A stretch of DNA of 64,000 nucleotides from Xestospongia bergquistia (lineage: Eukaryota > Porifera > Demospongiae > Haplosclerida > Petrosiidae): the NCBI GenBank assembly GCA_963965975.1, contig OZ014411.1:13966501-14030500 (forward strand), given 5' to 3'. Below the pieces are notes generated by a model. The model worked only from the letters and a program-made list of their open reading frames with translations, was not told where the DNA came from and made no database searches. The translations under genes were made by a program, and so were the position numbers. Position 1 is the stretch's first letter. The number at the start of each line of letters is the position of its first letter. Below, one piece after another: positions 1 to 11,213 of the stretch.

Positions 1-99
1 TGGGCTGGATAGCCCAAAAAAATTGAAAAAAAAAATTAAAAGAAGAGGAAAGAAGGCTTGAAGGAAGAAGACAGAAGAGACCAGACAGGACAGCAACTC

Positions 100-1020
100 A
101 CCTTTTACATCCAGAGAACATCAGAGATAATCAGAGAACTGACAGTCAAAATATCAGTGAATAGTCCAAAATATCAGAGAATTGAGAGGTGTCAAAATAT
201 CAGTGAACAATCCAAATATCAGAGAATTGAGAACTATCAAAATATCAGTGAATAATCCAAATATCAGAGAACTGTCAAAATATCAATGAATAATCCAAAT
301 ATCAGAGAACTGTCAAAATATCAGTGAATAATTCAAATATCAGAGACTGTCAAAATATCAGTGAATAATCCAAATATCAGAGAACTGTCAAATATCAATG
401 AATAATCCAAATATCAGAGAACTGTCAAAATATCAATGAATAATTCAAATATCAGAGACTGTCAAAATATCAGTGAATAATCCAAATATCAGAGAATTGA
501 GAACTGTCAAATATCAATGAATAATCCAAATATCAGAGAACTGTCAAAATATCAGTGAATAATCCAAATATCAGAGAATTGAGAACTGTCAAATATCAAT
601 GAATAATCCAAATATCAGACAACTGTCAAAATTTCAGTGAATAACCCAAATATCAGAGAACTGAGAACTGTCAAAATATCAGTGAGCAATCCAAATATCA
701 GAGAACTGTCAAAATTTCAGTGAATAATCCAAATATCAGAGAATTGAGAACTGTCAAAATATCAATGAATAACCCAAATATCAGAGAACTAAGAACTGTC
801 AAAATATCAGTGAATAATCCAAATATCAGAGAACTGAGAATTGTTAAAATATCAGTGACCAATCCAAATATCAGAGAACTGTCAAAATATCAGTGAATAA
901 TCCAAATATCAGAGAACTGATAATTGTTAAAATATCAATGAATATCAGAGAATTGAGAACAGTCAAAATATCAGCGAACAATCCAAATATCAGAGAACTG
1001 ACAACAGTGAAAACATCAGG
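100..1020. repeat. Minisatellite, about 38-bp unit
   Basis: More than 20 imperfect tandem copies of a roughly 38-bp unit containing AATCCAAATATCAGAGAACT and GTCAAAATATCAGTG. Some copies carry an extra short TTGAGAAC-type segment. The open frames running through it on both strands come from the repeat itself and are not read as genes. The array ends near 1020 in a short non-repeat stretch with a few CpGs. Confidence 0.9.
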
Positions 1021-1160
1021 GAAGTGACGAACGAAGAGACAAGTCGTAGCGAAGAAGACCCACGGGGGTCTGTGTACTAACATAAGCTTGTAAAATGAAC
1101 TTATTTTATATTTTTAAGACATCTCTGTCATACTTTATTTTGACAGACACAAGATACAAA

Positions 1161-1199
1161 CGCGTGACGATTTGGCGGGAAAACCTCACCACACGTGAC
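1161..1199. promoter_or_regulatory. Possible promoter sites (E2F-like, E-box)
   Basis: The sequence holds ACGCGT, then TTTGGCGGGAAAA (a match to the E2F consensus), then CACGTG, all within about 40 bp of otherwise AT-rich DNA. Such clusters are typical of animal promoters. No convincing first exon was found on either side, so this is motif evidence only. Confidence 0.25.
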
Positions 1200-1880
1200 C
1201 AATATTAATTCATTTTTATTGATCTGATTAATAATTAATTAAATGTCTTCTAAATACATGCAATATTACAGTATTTTATGTATTCTAGCCCCACAATTAT
1301 TAACAACAAGTATAACAGCTTCATCTTAAAAATGTAATGTCACAAATGATGTTGACTAAAACAAATGATCATAATTGAAAGTAGAATTATATAAATTCAG
1401 TGATAATTATTAATATAATTTAACAACTGACAATGTAGCCTTTTGATAAACTGTACCAACCTGCTTTGTTGGTCAGCTGACAGTCTGCAATTCTGTGACT
1501 CAGCCCACTGATCAACCAAAACAAAAAATATAACAATGAAGAATGTGAACTAACATTGCTCTCAATGAAGTCTAGTTACATTGTAGCAAGAAATTCTTAT
1601 ATGAAACATGATCTAAATATCTTTATACATGAATGTTACTGTTATAGAGATTCTAGATTCAGTTTTCTGATGCTGTACCAGACACATCTGGATCCATTTT
1701 CTCTTTTGCAACTGGTTTCTCAATGTTATGTCCTAATATATAACAAAATTGAACGATTAAGAAAATATCCGTAAATAAAAATATCCAATTTGGCCTTTAT
1801 TTCTACAATCATGTGACTCCACATTTGTCTACCTTAATTTTAATAATTATCCTACAAGCCCAACATTACCTTATCAATTT
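1200..1880. other. No gene seen
   Basis: AT-rich intergenic DNA. A 72-codon open frame at 1556-1774 (plus) has no recognisable domain and unremarkable composition; it is probably chance. Confidence 0.4.
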
Positions 1881-3779
1881 CTATATTAAAATCAAGGAGG
1901 TGTGTTCATACAGACTAAATAGGTGGTAGATTGGGTCTCCAGACACACCTTCTCTTTGTACTTTAGTTATTATTAGGTCAATCAGTTCTTTGCATATTTT
2001 ATCATATGCGTCCTCTTCATACCATCCAGTTATTTCCTAATATGGAAATAAGATTCATTTAACATCAAATGGAAAACTACGTCAACAGAACAAGTATTAT
2101 TAAGTATTATTTTATTCCAATTCAATGACATAATGTATTATTAATAAATGCTTACATGACATTTCTCGTTTCCATCATTGTTATGTATAATAGTTTGAAG
2201 TGTGTCATCTCGTAGATCACATAACTGATAAAGTTGTTGTCTCTGAAGTGGATATATATGTGTCAGTACTATATATATACACAGACTCATCAATGTCCAT
2301 TGTAAGAAAAAGAACTACTAACACAAGTAGAATAAATACATTAATAAACAAGACAAATATCCTTTATCCTCTCTCAAAAAACAACCAGATGTCATTTCTA
2401 TTACAGACGTTGTCTAAGTGCTTCATTCCAGATTTCAGGAGCATTGTTTCTTACCAACAGTATCTCTGAGCCTCTCTTCTGCTAGTCTAAGACTCTCTTC
2501 CTCTGATACGTGGACTTTCTTGTATCTCCACCCCTTCACTTCTCCTCCTATACCAAGAGGTCATAATACATGTTCTTGATAGCCTTGACAAGGTACAACA
2601 GTAGACTCAAGAGCTTTACGAACTTGGAAATAAAGACTCTGATATCTGCAATATAAAAGTAATGAGTGTAACAATCATAAGCTATTAAGGTAATAAGATT
2701 AGTGACTAATGCAAATTAAGAAGGTTCATTCAGTTTTAAGAGAGAAGGAAACACAGGAACAATCACAGAGAAACAAGACTCATCCATGAGTTCTAGCCAA
2801 AAAGTAGTTTGTGTTACATTCGATATAAAATGACTGAACAGACCTGTCATTAATAGTTTAGGATTTGGTTCAAGTGGTAATCCTTTATGAGTATATTATT
2901 TAGACCAGGTTGAATAACTTGATATCATAAGAAAAGGCTATAATTTACACACACACACATACACACATATTATACATTCACGTCTAACTATTCATATCAA
3001 GAAATACGGTATTATATACTTACATGGAAATTCAAAACAAGTACAAACTGACCACAACAGTTCAGCATTATAAGATAATCTGTTCCTTCATTGTCATCCT
3101 TACAACTACTATCAGAAACGTTTGAACTACTAGATCTATTTGTCCTAATTCTTCTGACTGTTACTGTTAGAAATTAGAAGCTCTGACAACATCTGGCTTA
3201 CAATAGATATTATCTGGACGATATCTCAACTCAAGACAATTATAGTCCTATTGACAAACCTAATAAAATATTAAGATATAATCATGTAAATGACAGATGA
3301 GACATTTGGCGTAAAAGTGATTTGAAAATGTAACTTATTTTCATTGTATGACAAAGATTTTACATCAATTTTGGGAAGGGATGTCTGAAAACACAACTAT
3401 TTAGGAAAAGTACCAGATATAATATACTGTTCAACAGTACAGACTATATATTGGGAATGATTTTACATAATTATAACCAGTGTACATGATTAGTGCTTAC
3501 AGTGATTGTTAATTAATAAATTTTTTGATAACTGTCTCACTTTTGTAATTGTCTCCATACCTCCAAGTGTTTCAAAAGACTTCTCTTCATTTTCAACAAT
3601 TCCTACAATCACAAAGCAGCAATAAGAACATATTATTCAACCTAATGTACCTGGATATTCTATGTAGACCAAATCCCTCCATCCTTTAGGACATTCAGCT
3701 ACAATCATCTCATTTCCAGGTTTATATACTCCAACAGAATCTGCCATACCTTCTACTGTTGTCCTCCACGTGGGGTCCT
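1881..3779 (-). CDS. Unrecognised multi-exon gene, one in-frame stop
   Basis: A chain of exon-like segments with good splice sites can be read on the minus strand: 3664-3779 (acceptor tgactgtag; contains DPTWRTTVEGMADSVG and CPKGWRDLVYIEYP), about 3557-3598 (small), 3024-3163 (Ser-rich, then LIMLNCCGQFVLVLNFH, donor gtaagt), 2471-2650 (contains YFQVRKALESTVVPC and VSEEESLRLAEERLRD), about 2156-2240 (QQLYQLCDLRDDTLQTI, donor gtaagc) and 1881-2038 (WYEEDAYDKICKELIDL, ending TAG). The first coding exon was not found. A TGA interrupts the 2471-2650 exon near 2556, so the copy may be decayed or an exon border may be wrong. No family was recognised. Codon-like composition and consistent splice sites are the only support. 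Confidence 0.4.
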
Positions 3780-5009
3780 ACAGTCATTAAACGAGTAGGT
3801 GTGTATGAGGGAGGAGCTTAGGGTAGGAGTGGGTGTGGTACAGTTGTCTGGAAAATCAAAAAGAACTGTTATAAAGTTAGATAGAAAGAACAAAAGATAA
3901 TGAAGAAGAGTGAAGGATTTTTATTTTTTGTAACATGAAAAAGGGACATAATGATATTTACATTAGTAATATGAAATGAATGAACTCAATAAAACACATT
4001 TTGACACAAGCAGACAACTATACTATTTAGTGTTACACTATGGATGTAAGGTACATCCATAATAGATAGGAGTCACAATGTATTTGACCAGTTTCTTAAA
4101 AACAGCCTCCACAAACGTTTGCATCTTTTTGCAAGTGTTTTCTTAGTTGTATTAATATTTGTGATTGAGTTGGTTTTGGTGTAGTTGCTGTATTTGTTGT
4201 TTTCCTCTTAGTTGGAAAACTTTTGGTGGTCTTGCAGTGTTCATTTGGTGACAGTATCCTTTTAACTGGTAAAGACTTTTTAGATATTGTGTGATAGCTT
4301 TTATGACTGTGATTGCTGTTTGAAGGTGTTTATTAGCTGTAGATATGACATGAGGTCTTTATAGTGCTTACCTAATAGTTCTAGTTCATAAAGTTTGCTG
4401 ATAAAGGATATTTTTGTTGACATTATAGTGCTACTAGCATCTAGATGTCTCTCAATTGTCTTCATTTTTTAAAGTATAGCAGTTACAGTATTCATTGTAC
4501 AAGGTGAATAACTAATGATGAGGACAAATTCTACTCTCTTTACATTGTACTGGACAGCCACAATTATTCAGAATTTTTTGTACTGTGTTAATAATACCTA
4601 GAGAAGTTTGTGATGTGACAGTCCTTTTTGTTTTTGGCACTTGTATAATTGAAGAAGGGTTTAAAGGCAAAGGCATTAACAAAATACCAAAGATTAGGGC
4701 ATTGTCCCTTCACAAGATCAGTGTACAATTGAGAAGTTAATATTAGAAAAACCTGAAGATCTACCACCTAATGAAGAGAGATAAAATGAAGCCTCACCTC
4801 TCTCCTTATCTCTGCCTCCAGAAGGGAGTTGACCCCCTGTCCTTCATTATGACTGATAATAATGATTTAGTTTCTTTTAGTTCCTTTAGATCTTCCAAAC
4901 AACCATAAGGTAATCAATTCACAACATGCAACATCTGCTCACATGAGAGAATGCAAATAACTTTAAAAGAAGGGATTAAAAATTTGAAAACTTTCTCTGG
5001 ATAATAGCT
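3780..5009. other. No gene seen
   Basis: AT-rich spacer. No exon with matching splice sites or recognisable protein was found on either strand. An upstream exon of the 1881-3779 gene could lie here. Confidence 0.35.
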
Positions 5010-5495
5010 GTCAGTAAAAAAATAAACAACCTTTTTGTATTTATTGTCTACTATATATAATGTGTTAATTTACTGTCCATCAATGCTGATGGGAACTGAG
5101 TTAGTGTGACTAAATTAATGCCAATCACTGATTTCAATTCTTCAATACATTTTTGATAATCATATATTATGTAAAATATATTTGCATTATTGTTGTTACC
5201 ACCTGTTATTAATTATCTGTATTTTACATTTTCAGATAATATTGCCCAGTTTGTTCAAATAGCTGTGTCAACCCTCAGCATGTAAGCCTACAATTGGCTA
5301 TCCAGTATTGATGCTAAGTGGCATGAAATTGGTACTGGTCTAAATGTAGAATTCAATCACTTAACTAGATTAACTGATCGAATTAGGTCAAATAATATTC
5401 AACTTACTTCGGTTATGAATTCATGTGTACAACTAAAGATGATCCTACGTGGTTTATGATTCTAGAAGCTGTGGAAGGACTCCTTATCAGGTAAC
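5010..5495 (+). pseudogene. Decayed death-domain gene copy
   Basis: This segment is a diverged copy of the intron and first death domain of the gene at 25182-26042. About 5010-5234 matches that gene's intron, ending with the same acceptor ttttcag; 5235-5495 matches the start of its second exon (SIDAKWHEIG, NVEFNHL, WFMILEAVEG). Relative to the intact gene it has a 1-base loss near 5250, a net 3-base insertion (tcca) near 5305 and another 1-base loss near 5425, so no continuous frame remains. It stops matching at a possible donor (ATCAG|gtaaca). The shared intron shows that this is a DNA-level duplicate and not a retrocopy. Death domains are adaptor modules of apoptosis and innate signalling; this copy is probably non-functional. 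Confidence 0.75.
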
Positions 5496-5849
5496 AACCT
5501 ACATGTGTTAATACAAAAAACCAATAAATTCTAAACAAACTTACCACTTTAAAATCATATCATATGCCGTTCAATATGAATCAATCATTGATTCATCCAA
5601 TTGTTTTCTTAAGCCTGATATGTCCTGATGTTGGGTTAATGTGACAGGATTTCATAATCCTTAATTGCTCACTTCAAGTCTGTATATATTTAACTATCTG
5701 CAATAGTGCCAACAATCGTTTAAACTTTATTTTACAAATATTTGTCATTTTACCAACTTCTCACTTCCAGATTTGTAGTATAGCTCTTCATCAACTATTA
5801 CAAAATTTACTGTTTTTTCCTAATTTTTTTCTTATTGCACTGACTCCAT

Positions 5850-6035
5850 ATGGATATTTCTTCACTGACACTTAAAGAAAAGCTTTGTCAATTAGATCAT
5901 CTCCCTCAGATTTTCCAGCTAAATCTTGACAAGTGTGAAGAGGACAATTCAAATCATTCTTCTGATCACTTACAAGACTTAGTACACACTTTATATGATA
6001 TGTATGAAGACAAGGAAGAACACAAGGATCACTGA
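5850..6035 (+). CDS. Small acidic ORF, uncertain
   Basis: An open frame of 61 codons starting at ATG, rich in Asp, Glu, Leu and His (LKEKLCQLDHLPQIF, LVHTLYDMYEDKEEHKDH). It looks more protein-like than most frames nearby, but has no recognisable domain and no splice partner. It lies between the decayed death-domain copy and the secreted-peptide gene and could be an orphan exon of either. Confidence 0.2.
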   Translation: MDISSLTLKEKLCQLDHLPQIFQLNLDKCEEDNSNHSSDHLQDLVHTLYDMYEDKEEHKDH

Positions 6036-6290
6036 AGATGACCAAACAAAAACATTACATTTGATATTACTACCAGCAACAACAACGCCAACAGCACAGG
6101 CAGCCATATTGCTAATGCAACTAAGCATACACATAATAGTAAACTAACAAGTGTTTACATAGCATCAAGTTTTGGATAATTACATGATGTTCACATTCTT
6201 TGAATTTAAAAAGGACATTGTAACTACTCAAGACCATAATTCATACGTAATCAATACTGAACAACTTTCAGGACATACGGCATAAGAAAT

Positions 6291-6707
6291 ATGAAGTTCT
6301 CAATGCAGCTTCTTTATATTATTCTTGCTATATATCTTACATTTGTGGTGTGGATTATTAATATAAACACTACAGTAAGTCAATAATTTAATTTATGACC
6401 TATCTTTTTCTATACAGTGCACAAGGTATTGTTTGGCTCGTAATGGACCTTGTTCTCCAAGTGGCACCCATTCGGGTATGTTGACTATTTTGTAAATTAA
6501 TTAATTTTATCATTCTCACTATACTCGTTGTATTTGCAATAATCTAGTATAAATTGGATGTCTTTATTAACATAGTGTTTGTTCTATAAATATAAGTTTA
6601 CATTATCATAATGTACTAATTTGATCAATCATTGTATATTTATAAAATGCAAATCTTTCTTACATTTAGCATGTGATAAATGCTTCGTGGAATATTGTCA
6701 AGTGTGA
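6291..6707 (+). CDS. Small secreted six-cysteine peptide, 3 exons
   Basis: Three exons join in frame: 6291-6374 (28 codons, donor ACA|gtaagt), 6418-6475 (acceptor tatacag, donor CGG|gtatg) and 6670-6707 (acceptor atttag, ending TGA), giving a 59-residue protein. Exon 1 encodes a typical secretion signal: MKFSMQ followed by a hydrophobic run (LLYIILAIYLTFVVWII). Exons 2 and 3 encode a 31-residue mature part with six cysteines spaced C-X3-C-X6-C-X8-C-X2-C-X4-C and few hydrophobic residues, as in small disulfide-stabilised peptides. Each exon is too short to stand out alone; support comes from three phase-compatible junctions with GT-AG borders. Spacing alone does not identify a family, and function is unknown (it could be defensive, signalling or structural). 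The signal exon could also act as a membrane anchor. Confidence 0.6.
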
Positions 6708-6924
6708 TCACAATTGGAACAAGTACTATAAACCACTTCAGTGGAAGAATTGTTGACATTATTATAATTCCATATTCATTATGCCCTTTGACAAAAATAA
6801 ATCATTTGTTATAATACTGTTTAGACTGTATGTAATTATGAGACTATGAATATATAGCTCAAACTGACCTATAACAACTACAAGTCTATTATATAATGAA
6901 CAATCACCTTTGGACTGTCTGGCT

Positions 6925-7074
6925 ATGAATATGATATGCACAAATCCAATAAATGAAGACCTCATTACTTCCTTTATAATCCTTGCTATATTTCTTAGCT
7001 ATCTTGGTCCAGCCATTGCTTACAGCAATGAAGATTATGTTATATTTCCCATATTAGCAGATGTATACTTATAG
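6925..7074 (+). CDS. Small hydrophobic ORF, possible second secreted peptide
   Basis: A 49-codon open frame starting MNMICTNPINED with a strong hydrophobic run (LITSFIILAIFLSYLGPAIA) ending in a plausible signal-peptidase site, then about 15 residues (SNEDYVIFPILADVYL) before TAG. It lies 217 bp downstream of the six-cysteine peptide gene on the same strand. It has no cysteine-rich mature part, so it may be an orphan signal exon or chance. Confidence 0.22.
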   Translation: MNMICTNPINEDLITSFIILAIFLSYLGPAIAYSNEDYVIFPILADVYL

Positions 7075-7140
7075 ATATTTATTGGTATATCTACTTCATT
7101 TATTTGACACAGAGTCTCTGACACAAATCAAATTTTAATA

Positions 7141-7300
7141 GATACTACCATCTTAATATGATGTGGGTGTTTTTACCCTATTATATTTATTTCTTGTAAG
7201 TTTATAAACATTGATGATACAGTGTTTACATTGACTTCCTTCAATGACACTTCATTCTAACATTACATCACATAATATAGCTTTAATTCGTCAATTGACA
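7141..7300. repeat. Dispersed repeat, copy 1
   Basis: About 160 bp here is repeated in direct orientation at 8356-8540. Shared runs include TACCATCTTAATATGATGTG (with a small indel), GATACAGTGT, CTTCATTCTAACATTACAT and GGCTTTAATT. The copies are clearly diverged. They flank the foldback element and the 2A-like ORF, so this may be the remnant of a local tandem duplication or of a mobile element's ends. Confidence 0.6.
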
Positions 7301-7757
7301 CATGCTACATTTTGTTGAAAATCTCAATACACATCTTAAGAGGATATATCATAATACATCACATGATCAATATTGTCTTCAAAATCTTCTTCAATGAGCA
7401 TGAAAGGACTTCATATATAGTCTGACATTCTGCATGCTAGAGTGGTTACTATTGATATTGCTTGACTGCTTCGGTTACATCTATTTCCATTGTCTATAGG
7501 GACTGAGTTAAGCAGTGGCATGTTATTACAAACATCACTCTTAAGTCTCTTCATGTCCAACCACTGGAGCATTAGAAGCACTTTTTCTATATTATTCTTT
7601 TTGATATACTGGCAGAGACAAAGAAAACATTCAATTGAATGTATCATTTTAATAGCTATCATTGTATGATAATCTCTCTTATTTAACGATATAGTAATGA
7701 CTGATGTCTGTCAATGGAGAGCTAGTATAAGACTGCACAGTAAAAATTAGAATAAGA

Positions 7758-7935
7758 ACTAATTTGTACTTTACATGTGTGGATTACTATGGAATATAGA
7801 ATTTCCATGAATTGTTCACTGTATAATTTGTTGGTTTGTAAAAGTACAACATACCAACTAATTATACAGTGAGTAATTGACCAAAATTCAACATTCCATA
7901 GTAATCAATCTATGTTAGGTACAAATTTGTTGTTT
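7758..7935. mobile_element. Foldback (MITE-like) element
   Basis: A long imperfect inverted repeat. The left arm from about 7758 (TTTGTACTTTACATGTGTGG then ATTACTATGGAAT and CACTGTATAATT) is mirrored by the right arm ending near 7935 (ATTATACAGTGAG, ATTCCATAGTAAT, TACAAATTTGTTG). The arms are about 75 bp around a spacer of under 20 bp. There is no coding capacity. It could form a hairpin if transcribed. No clear target-site duplication was fixed. Confidence 0.6.
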
Positions 7936-7991
7936 AAATAACCATATTAATTTTTGCAGTGTGTGGCCTTGTCATCTGATATCATACAGTA

Positions 7992-8180
7992 GTGTTCATA
8001 CTAAAGATGCTCCACCTGCTGACAACAGTGGTAGTAAGGAGAATTAGAGATCTAATCTTTTCATTAGCGCTCTTTCTCTTACTTCTCATCATCATATCAG
8101 GAGATGTTGAACTCAACCCTAGTCCTAAATTTGTAGGATATCAAACCTTTGTGCTCATGCTGTGCTTTGTGCTCAGATGA
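7992..8180 (+). pseudogene. ORF with hydrophobic leader and 2A-like motif
   Basis: A 62-codon frame: basic N-terminus (VVVRRIRD), long hydrophobic run (LIFSLALFLLLLIII), then SGDVELNPSP at about 8098-8127. The last ten residues closely match the 2A ribosome-skipping consensus D-V/I-E-x-N-P-G-P, but the key Gly is Ser. Hydrophobic leaders followed directly by 2A-like motifs are known at the N-termini of some animal non-LTR retrotransposon proteins and some sea urchin NLR proteins. The frame closes 17 residues later without a recognisable domain. Most likely it is the truncated 5' end of a LINE-type element, or an orphan first exon. The Gly-to-Ser change would be expected to abolish or weaken skipping. 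Confidence 0.5.
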
Positions 8181-8355
8181 TGGTAACATCAACAGATCAT
8201 ATTAGTTACATTCTTGTCCCAAGCATAATTTAATTGTACTAATGGTTAATGCTTTGCATGATTCATTAATTTATTGTATTGTGATAATAGTACTTATAAT
8301 GTTAATAGTATTTAAATAGTTATAGTCACACAACAATTGGGTGTAGTTCTTATTA

Positions 8356-8540
8356 AATGGACACTGCCATCTTAAGTTAATATGATGTGTGTGTTTATTT
8401 CACTATGATTGTTCTTTCTCACTGTTCATATTTGATATGTAAACACTGGTGATACAGTGTATACATTGGCTTCCTTCACTGATACTTCATTCTAACATTA
8501 CATTCAGTAATATGGCTTTAATTTCATTAATTGACCAGCC
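8356..8540. repeat. Dispersed repeat, copy 2
   Basis: Direct-orientation partner of 7141-7300, with the same order of matching blocks and several small indels. Confidence 0.6.
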
Positions 8541-9569
8541 CCTTCACTTTAAAATATGAACAAGACAAAGAATCAACCTTGATGCAAAGGAAAATCAACA
8601 GAATTCTCTTGAAACTTTAGCCAGTGATTAATGCTTATAGTTAATAAGGTAAATTACTTGCTATTTCTTTAATTGCATCCATTTTAAAGATATCCTTATA
8701 CTTACACAATCTCATATCCTAATCTTAAAAGATTATATAGTTACATTAATGTTGCCTAATTAGCAACTTATATTTTTAATGATTTCCTAAACAATATATA
8801 GTATATCTATTTATTAAGAATGTGTACATTTTAGTTAATCAATAAGGAATGAAATTAGCAATACCAAATATGTGCATGTACAAGAATGATAGTGAATAAC
8901 TAATTTATTGTAAATGCATACATTGTACACTATTCTTAGAAAATTTATTTCTGATAATCTTAATAAAATTAATACATGATTATATTAATTTTAAATTTGT
9001 TCTCTCTTATAATGGTCACACTCAACAATTATATATACCTTACTTTTCTTTGGCTATACTAAATTAGTTAATAGAAACACAAATGATTCATTTTATTAAT
9101 GCTAGATACATGCAATCCTCATTATGAAGACATTTTTTATATTATATACACTAATATAAGCTTATATATATAAATTAACTATATATAACTAACTGTGTTG
9201 TGTGTATTGGTATGCATTTACTGATTTGACCTTGTAACCTTGTATATTGTCAAATAAATGGTTGGTCCCCTTGATTGACATGTTTTGTGTTTTAATTATA
9301 TAACAATGAAACTATATAATATACGTATACTGAGAATTGAGAACAATGCCACCTCATTATCTAACTATACAGTAAAGAAACTATATAGAGTGCAGTGAGG
9401 TCAATAGTTTACAGAATGAAGGATATATCACCTTTAATGAATCAATTATTATAAAAGAAATTTTTCGATCAATGGAAGTCATTATCTACATGATTGCTTC
9501 AATATGAATTGATCTCTAACACTTGGCACTTTCCTTTACATTCCAAAATTAATAATAGTCAAGATTTTC
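8541..9569. other. No gene seen
   Basis: Very AT-rich DNA with short TATA runs. No exon or recognisable repeat family was identified. Confidence 0.4.
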
Positions 9570-9700
9570 TCAAACAATAATGTTGACATCACACTTCACT
9601 TTGAAATCATATCCACTTCCAAGTCCACAAGTACCAATTACTGTACCAAAACTATCATTACCACCACCTTCATTACCATAACACCAGTCATGTCCACTTT
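9570..9700 (-). CDS. Terminal exon of a Cys/Gly-rich protein, fragment
   Basis: The minus strand holds an open segment ending TGA at 9570-9572 that encodes SGHDWCYGNEGGGND, then FGTVIGTCGLGSGYDFK, then VKCDVNIIV. Three cysteines, many glycines and a regular hydrophobic pattern look like the end of an extracellular domain and unlike random AT-rich sequence. No convincing upstream exon in phase was found; the overlapping frame at 9688-9885 is different. The family was not recognised. Confidence 0.3.
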
Positions 9701-10258
9701 TCACTCAATAATAGTTTTCCTTTTACATTTAGTTTCCAGCTCATCAATTCAACAATACTCCTCTCTCTCAACATAGACATTACAGACAATAGGTATGAAG
9801 TCAAGAAGAACACTTCACACTCAGCAGAAGTGATAGATGAGTAAGTATCTAGAAAGGGAGTGGGTATAGCTCTCAAAAAATACACTGCCTGCAGATGGTG
9901 AAGAGATCAGATGTCAATTGTTATATGCTCCAGTGAGAATAGATCTAGACTTACAGATAAGATTTTTATGAAGTAAGATGTAGTCCAGAATGCAGTTCAT
10001 GAAATAGCTGTTCTCTATCTCCTAAAAGGTATTATTTCAATACATATATTAGTGGCTATTGTACATTCTTAACAAAGATGATGCCAAATAAGTGACAAAA
10101 ATATTCTTAACTAATCAGTAGTACTGTTATTAAAGGGAATACAATTCGACACCCATATATCTATGTATGCAGTAGCAAAAGTAAGTGATAGTACATCTCT
10201 CTTTACTGACTAATGCATCAATAAATTCTATATAATTCCTAATGTACTTTTTACCTCA

Positions 10259-10322
10259 GATTTCAATGGTCACAGTCCAGTAGGTATTTGTGTAGGTACA
10301 AATGCATTTATGGACTCCACAG
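10259..10322 (+). CDS. Possible isolated exon
   Basis: A 64-bp segment bounded by acceptor tacctcag and donor gtgagt encodes DFNGHSPVGICVGTNAFMDS. The composition looks coding. A second candidate just upstream ends at a gtaagt near 10180. No gene could be assembled. Confidence 0.25.
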
Positions 10323-11213
10323 TGAGTATTTAAAGAGGATAGAAGGATTCACTTATTGCAGCTAGATTTTTAGTTTTTAAGTTGACTAATTATTTTCATT
10401 ATATTGAACATTCATCAAGTAATTCATTAGTATTATAATTATACTATCAGAAATAAAATAATTTTTTAAAGTCAAAATGATAGCCAATAGCAATTAGTTA
10501 GTGTTAAGGGCACCAAGCAGAAACACACACATTACTATATGATAATATTAAATAGAACCAAAGTAAATGATGACTGATGATGATTGATGGTAAATGATGA
10601 GGTTAGGATACAAATAGATGCCTTAATAGAGTCATATACGGTGAGAAAGGTATGTCATTGATTTTTAAGATCACAATTAATAACATTTTCAAAAACTGAA
10701 ACACTACATGTGATATGGCTAGTGTCAGAATATCCAAATTAGTAGATACTTGTTCCATAACACTAATATTTGATTTATATACATCACTGAGGTCCAACAC
10801 TGACTATTAAGAGACTATAACATAAGAACAAAAAATAAAACCATTTGTACTCTATCCTTTAGTTTCTCTACATGTTTACATGTTCTTGGTAATCTAATGG
10901 TCATGACTGGCTATTTGACAAAGTTACAATTGTAAACATGATATATCTCTGGATATCAAATTACTAATTTGGAAATTCTAGTCACAGTACAGTGTTGTCA
11001 GTTTCTAGAAGTTAACCTGTGATCTTAAAAATCAACGATGTACCTACATGCATGATTCTATCAAGGCATATGCATCAATGAGTATGTTAACAATTATAAT
11101 TTAGCTTTTGCCTCTTAGTTTTGTATTTTAAGTACATTTTAATTATTACTATTTTTATAAAAAATTGAAGAAAAAAGTGAATGGGTTTGTAGAAGAAAAA
11201 AAATAAAAAACAA
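10323..11213. other. No gene seen; start of the 5S flank
   Basis: AT-rich spacer. From about 11075 it carries the flank TATGTTAACAATTATAATTT seen beside two other 5S genes (near 12530 and 22805). Confidence 0.5.

Noticed and set aside
100..1020. CRISPR-like array
   Set aside because: Units are contiguous with no unique spacers, and the window is eukaryotic; it is a minisatellite.
871..1083. Hydrophobic minus-strand ORF
   Set aside because: Produced by the minisatellite unit; its repetitive ILTV/SLIFG pattern follows the DNA repeat.
6291..6707. Calling the six-cysteine peptide a toxin or a named knottin
   Set aside because: Cysteine spacing alone does not identify a family or an activity, and no homolog could be searched.
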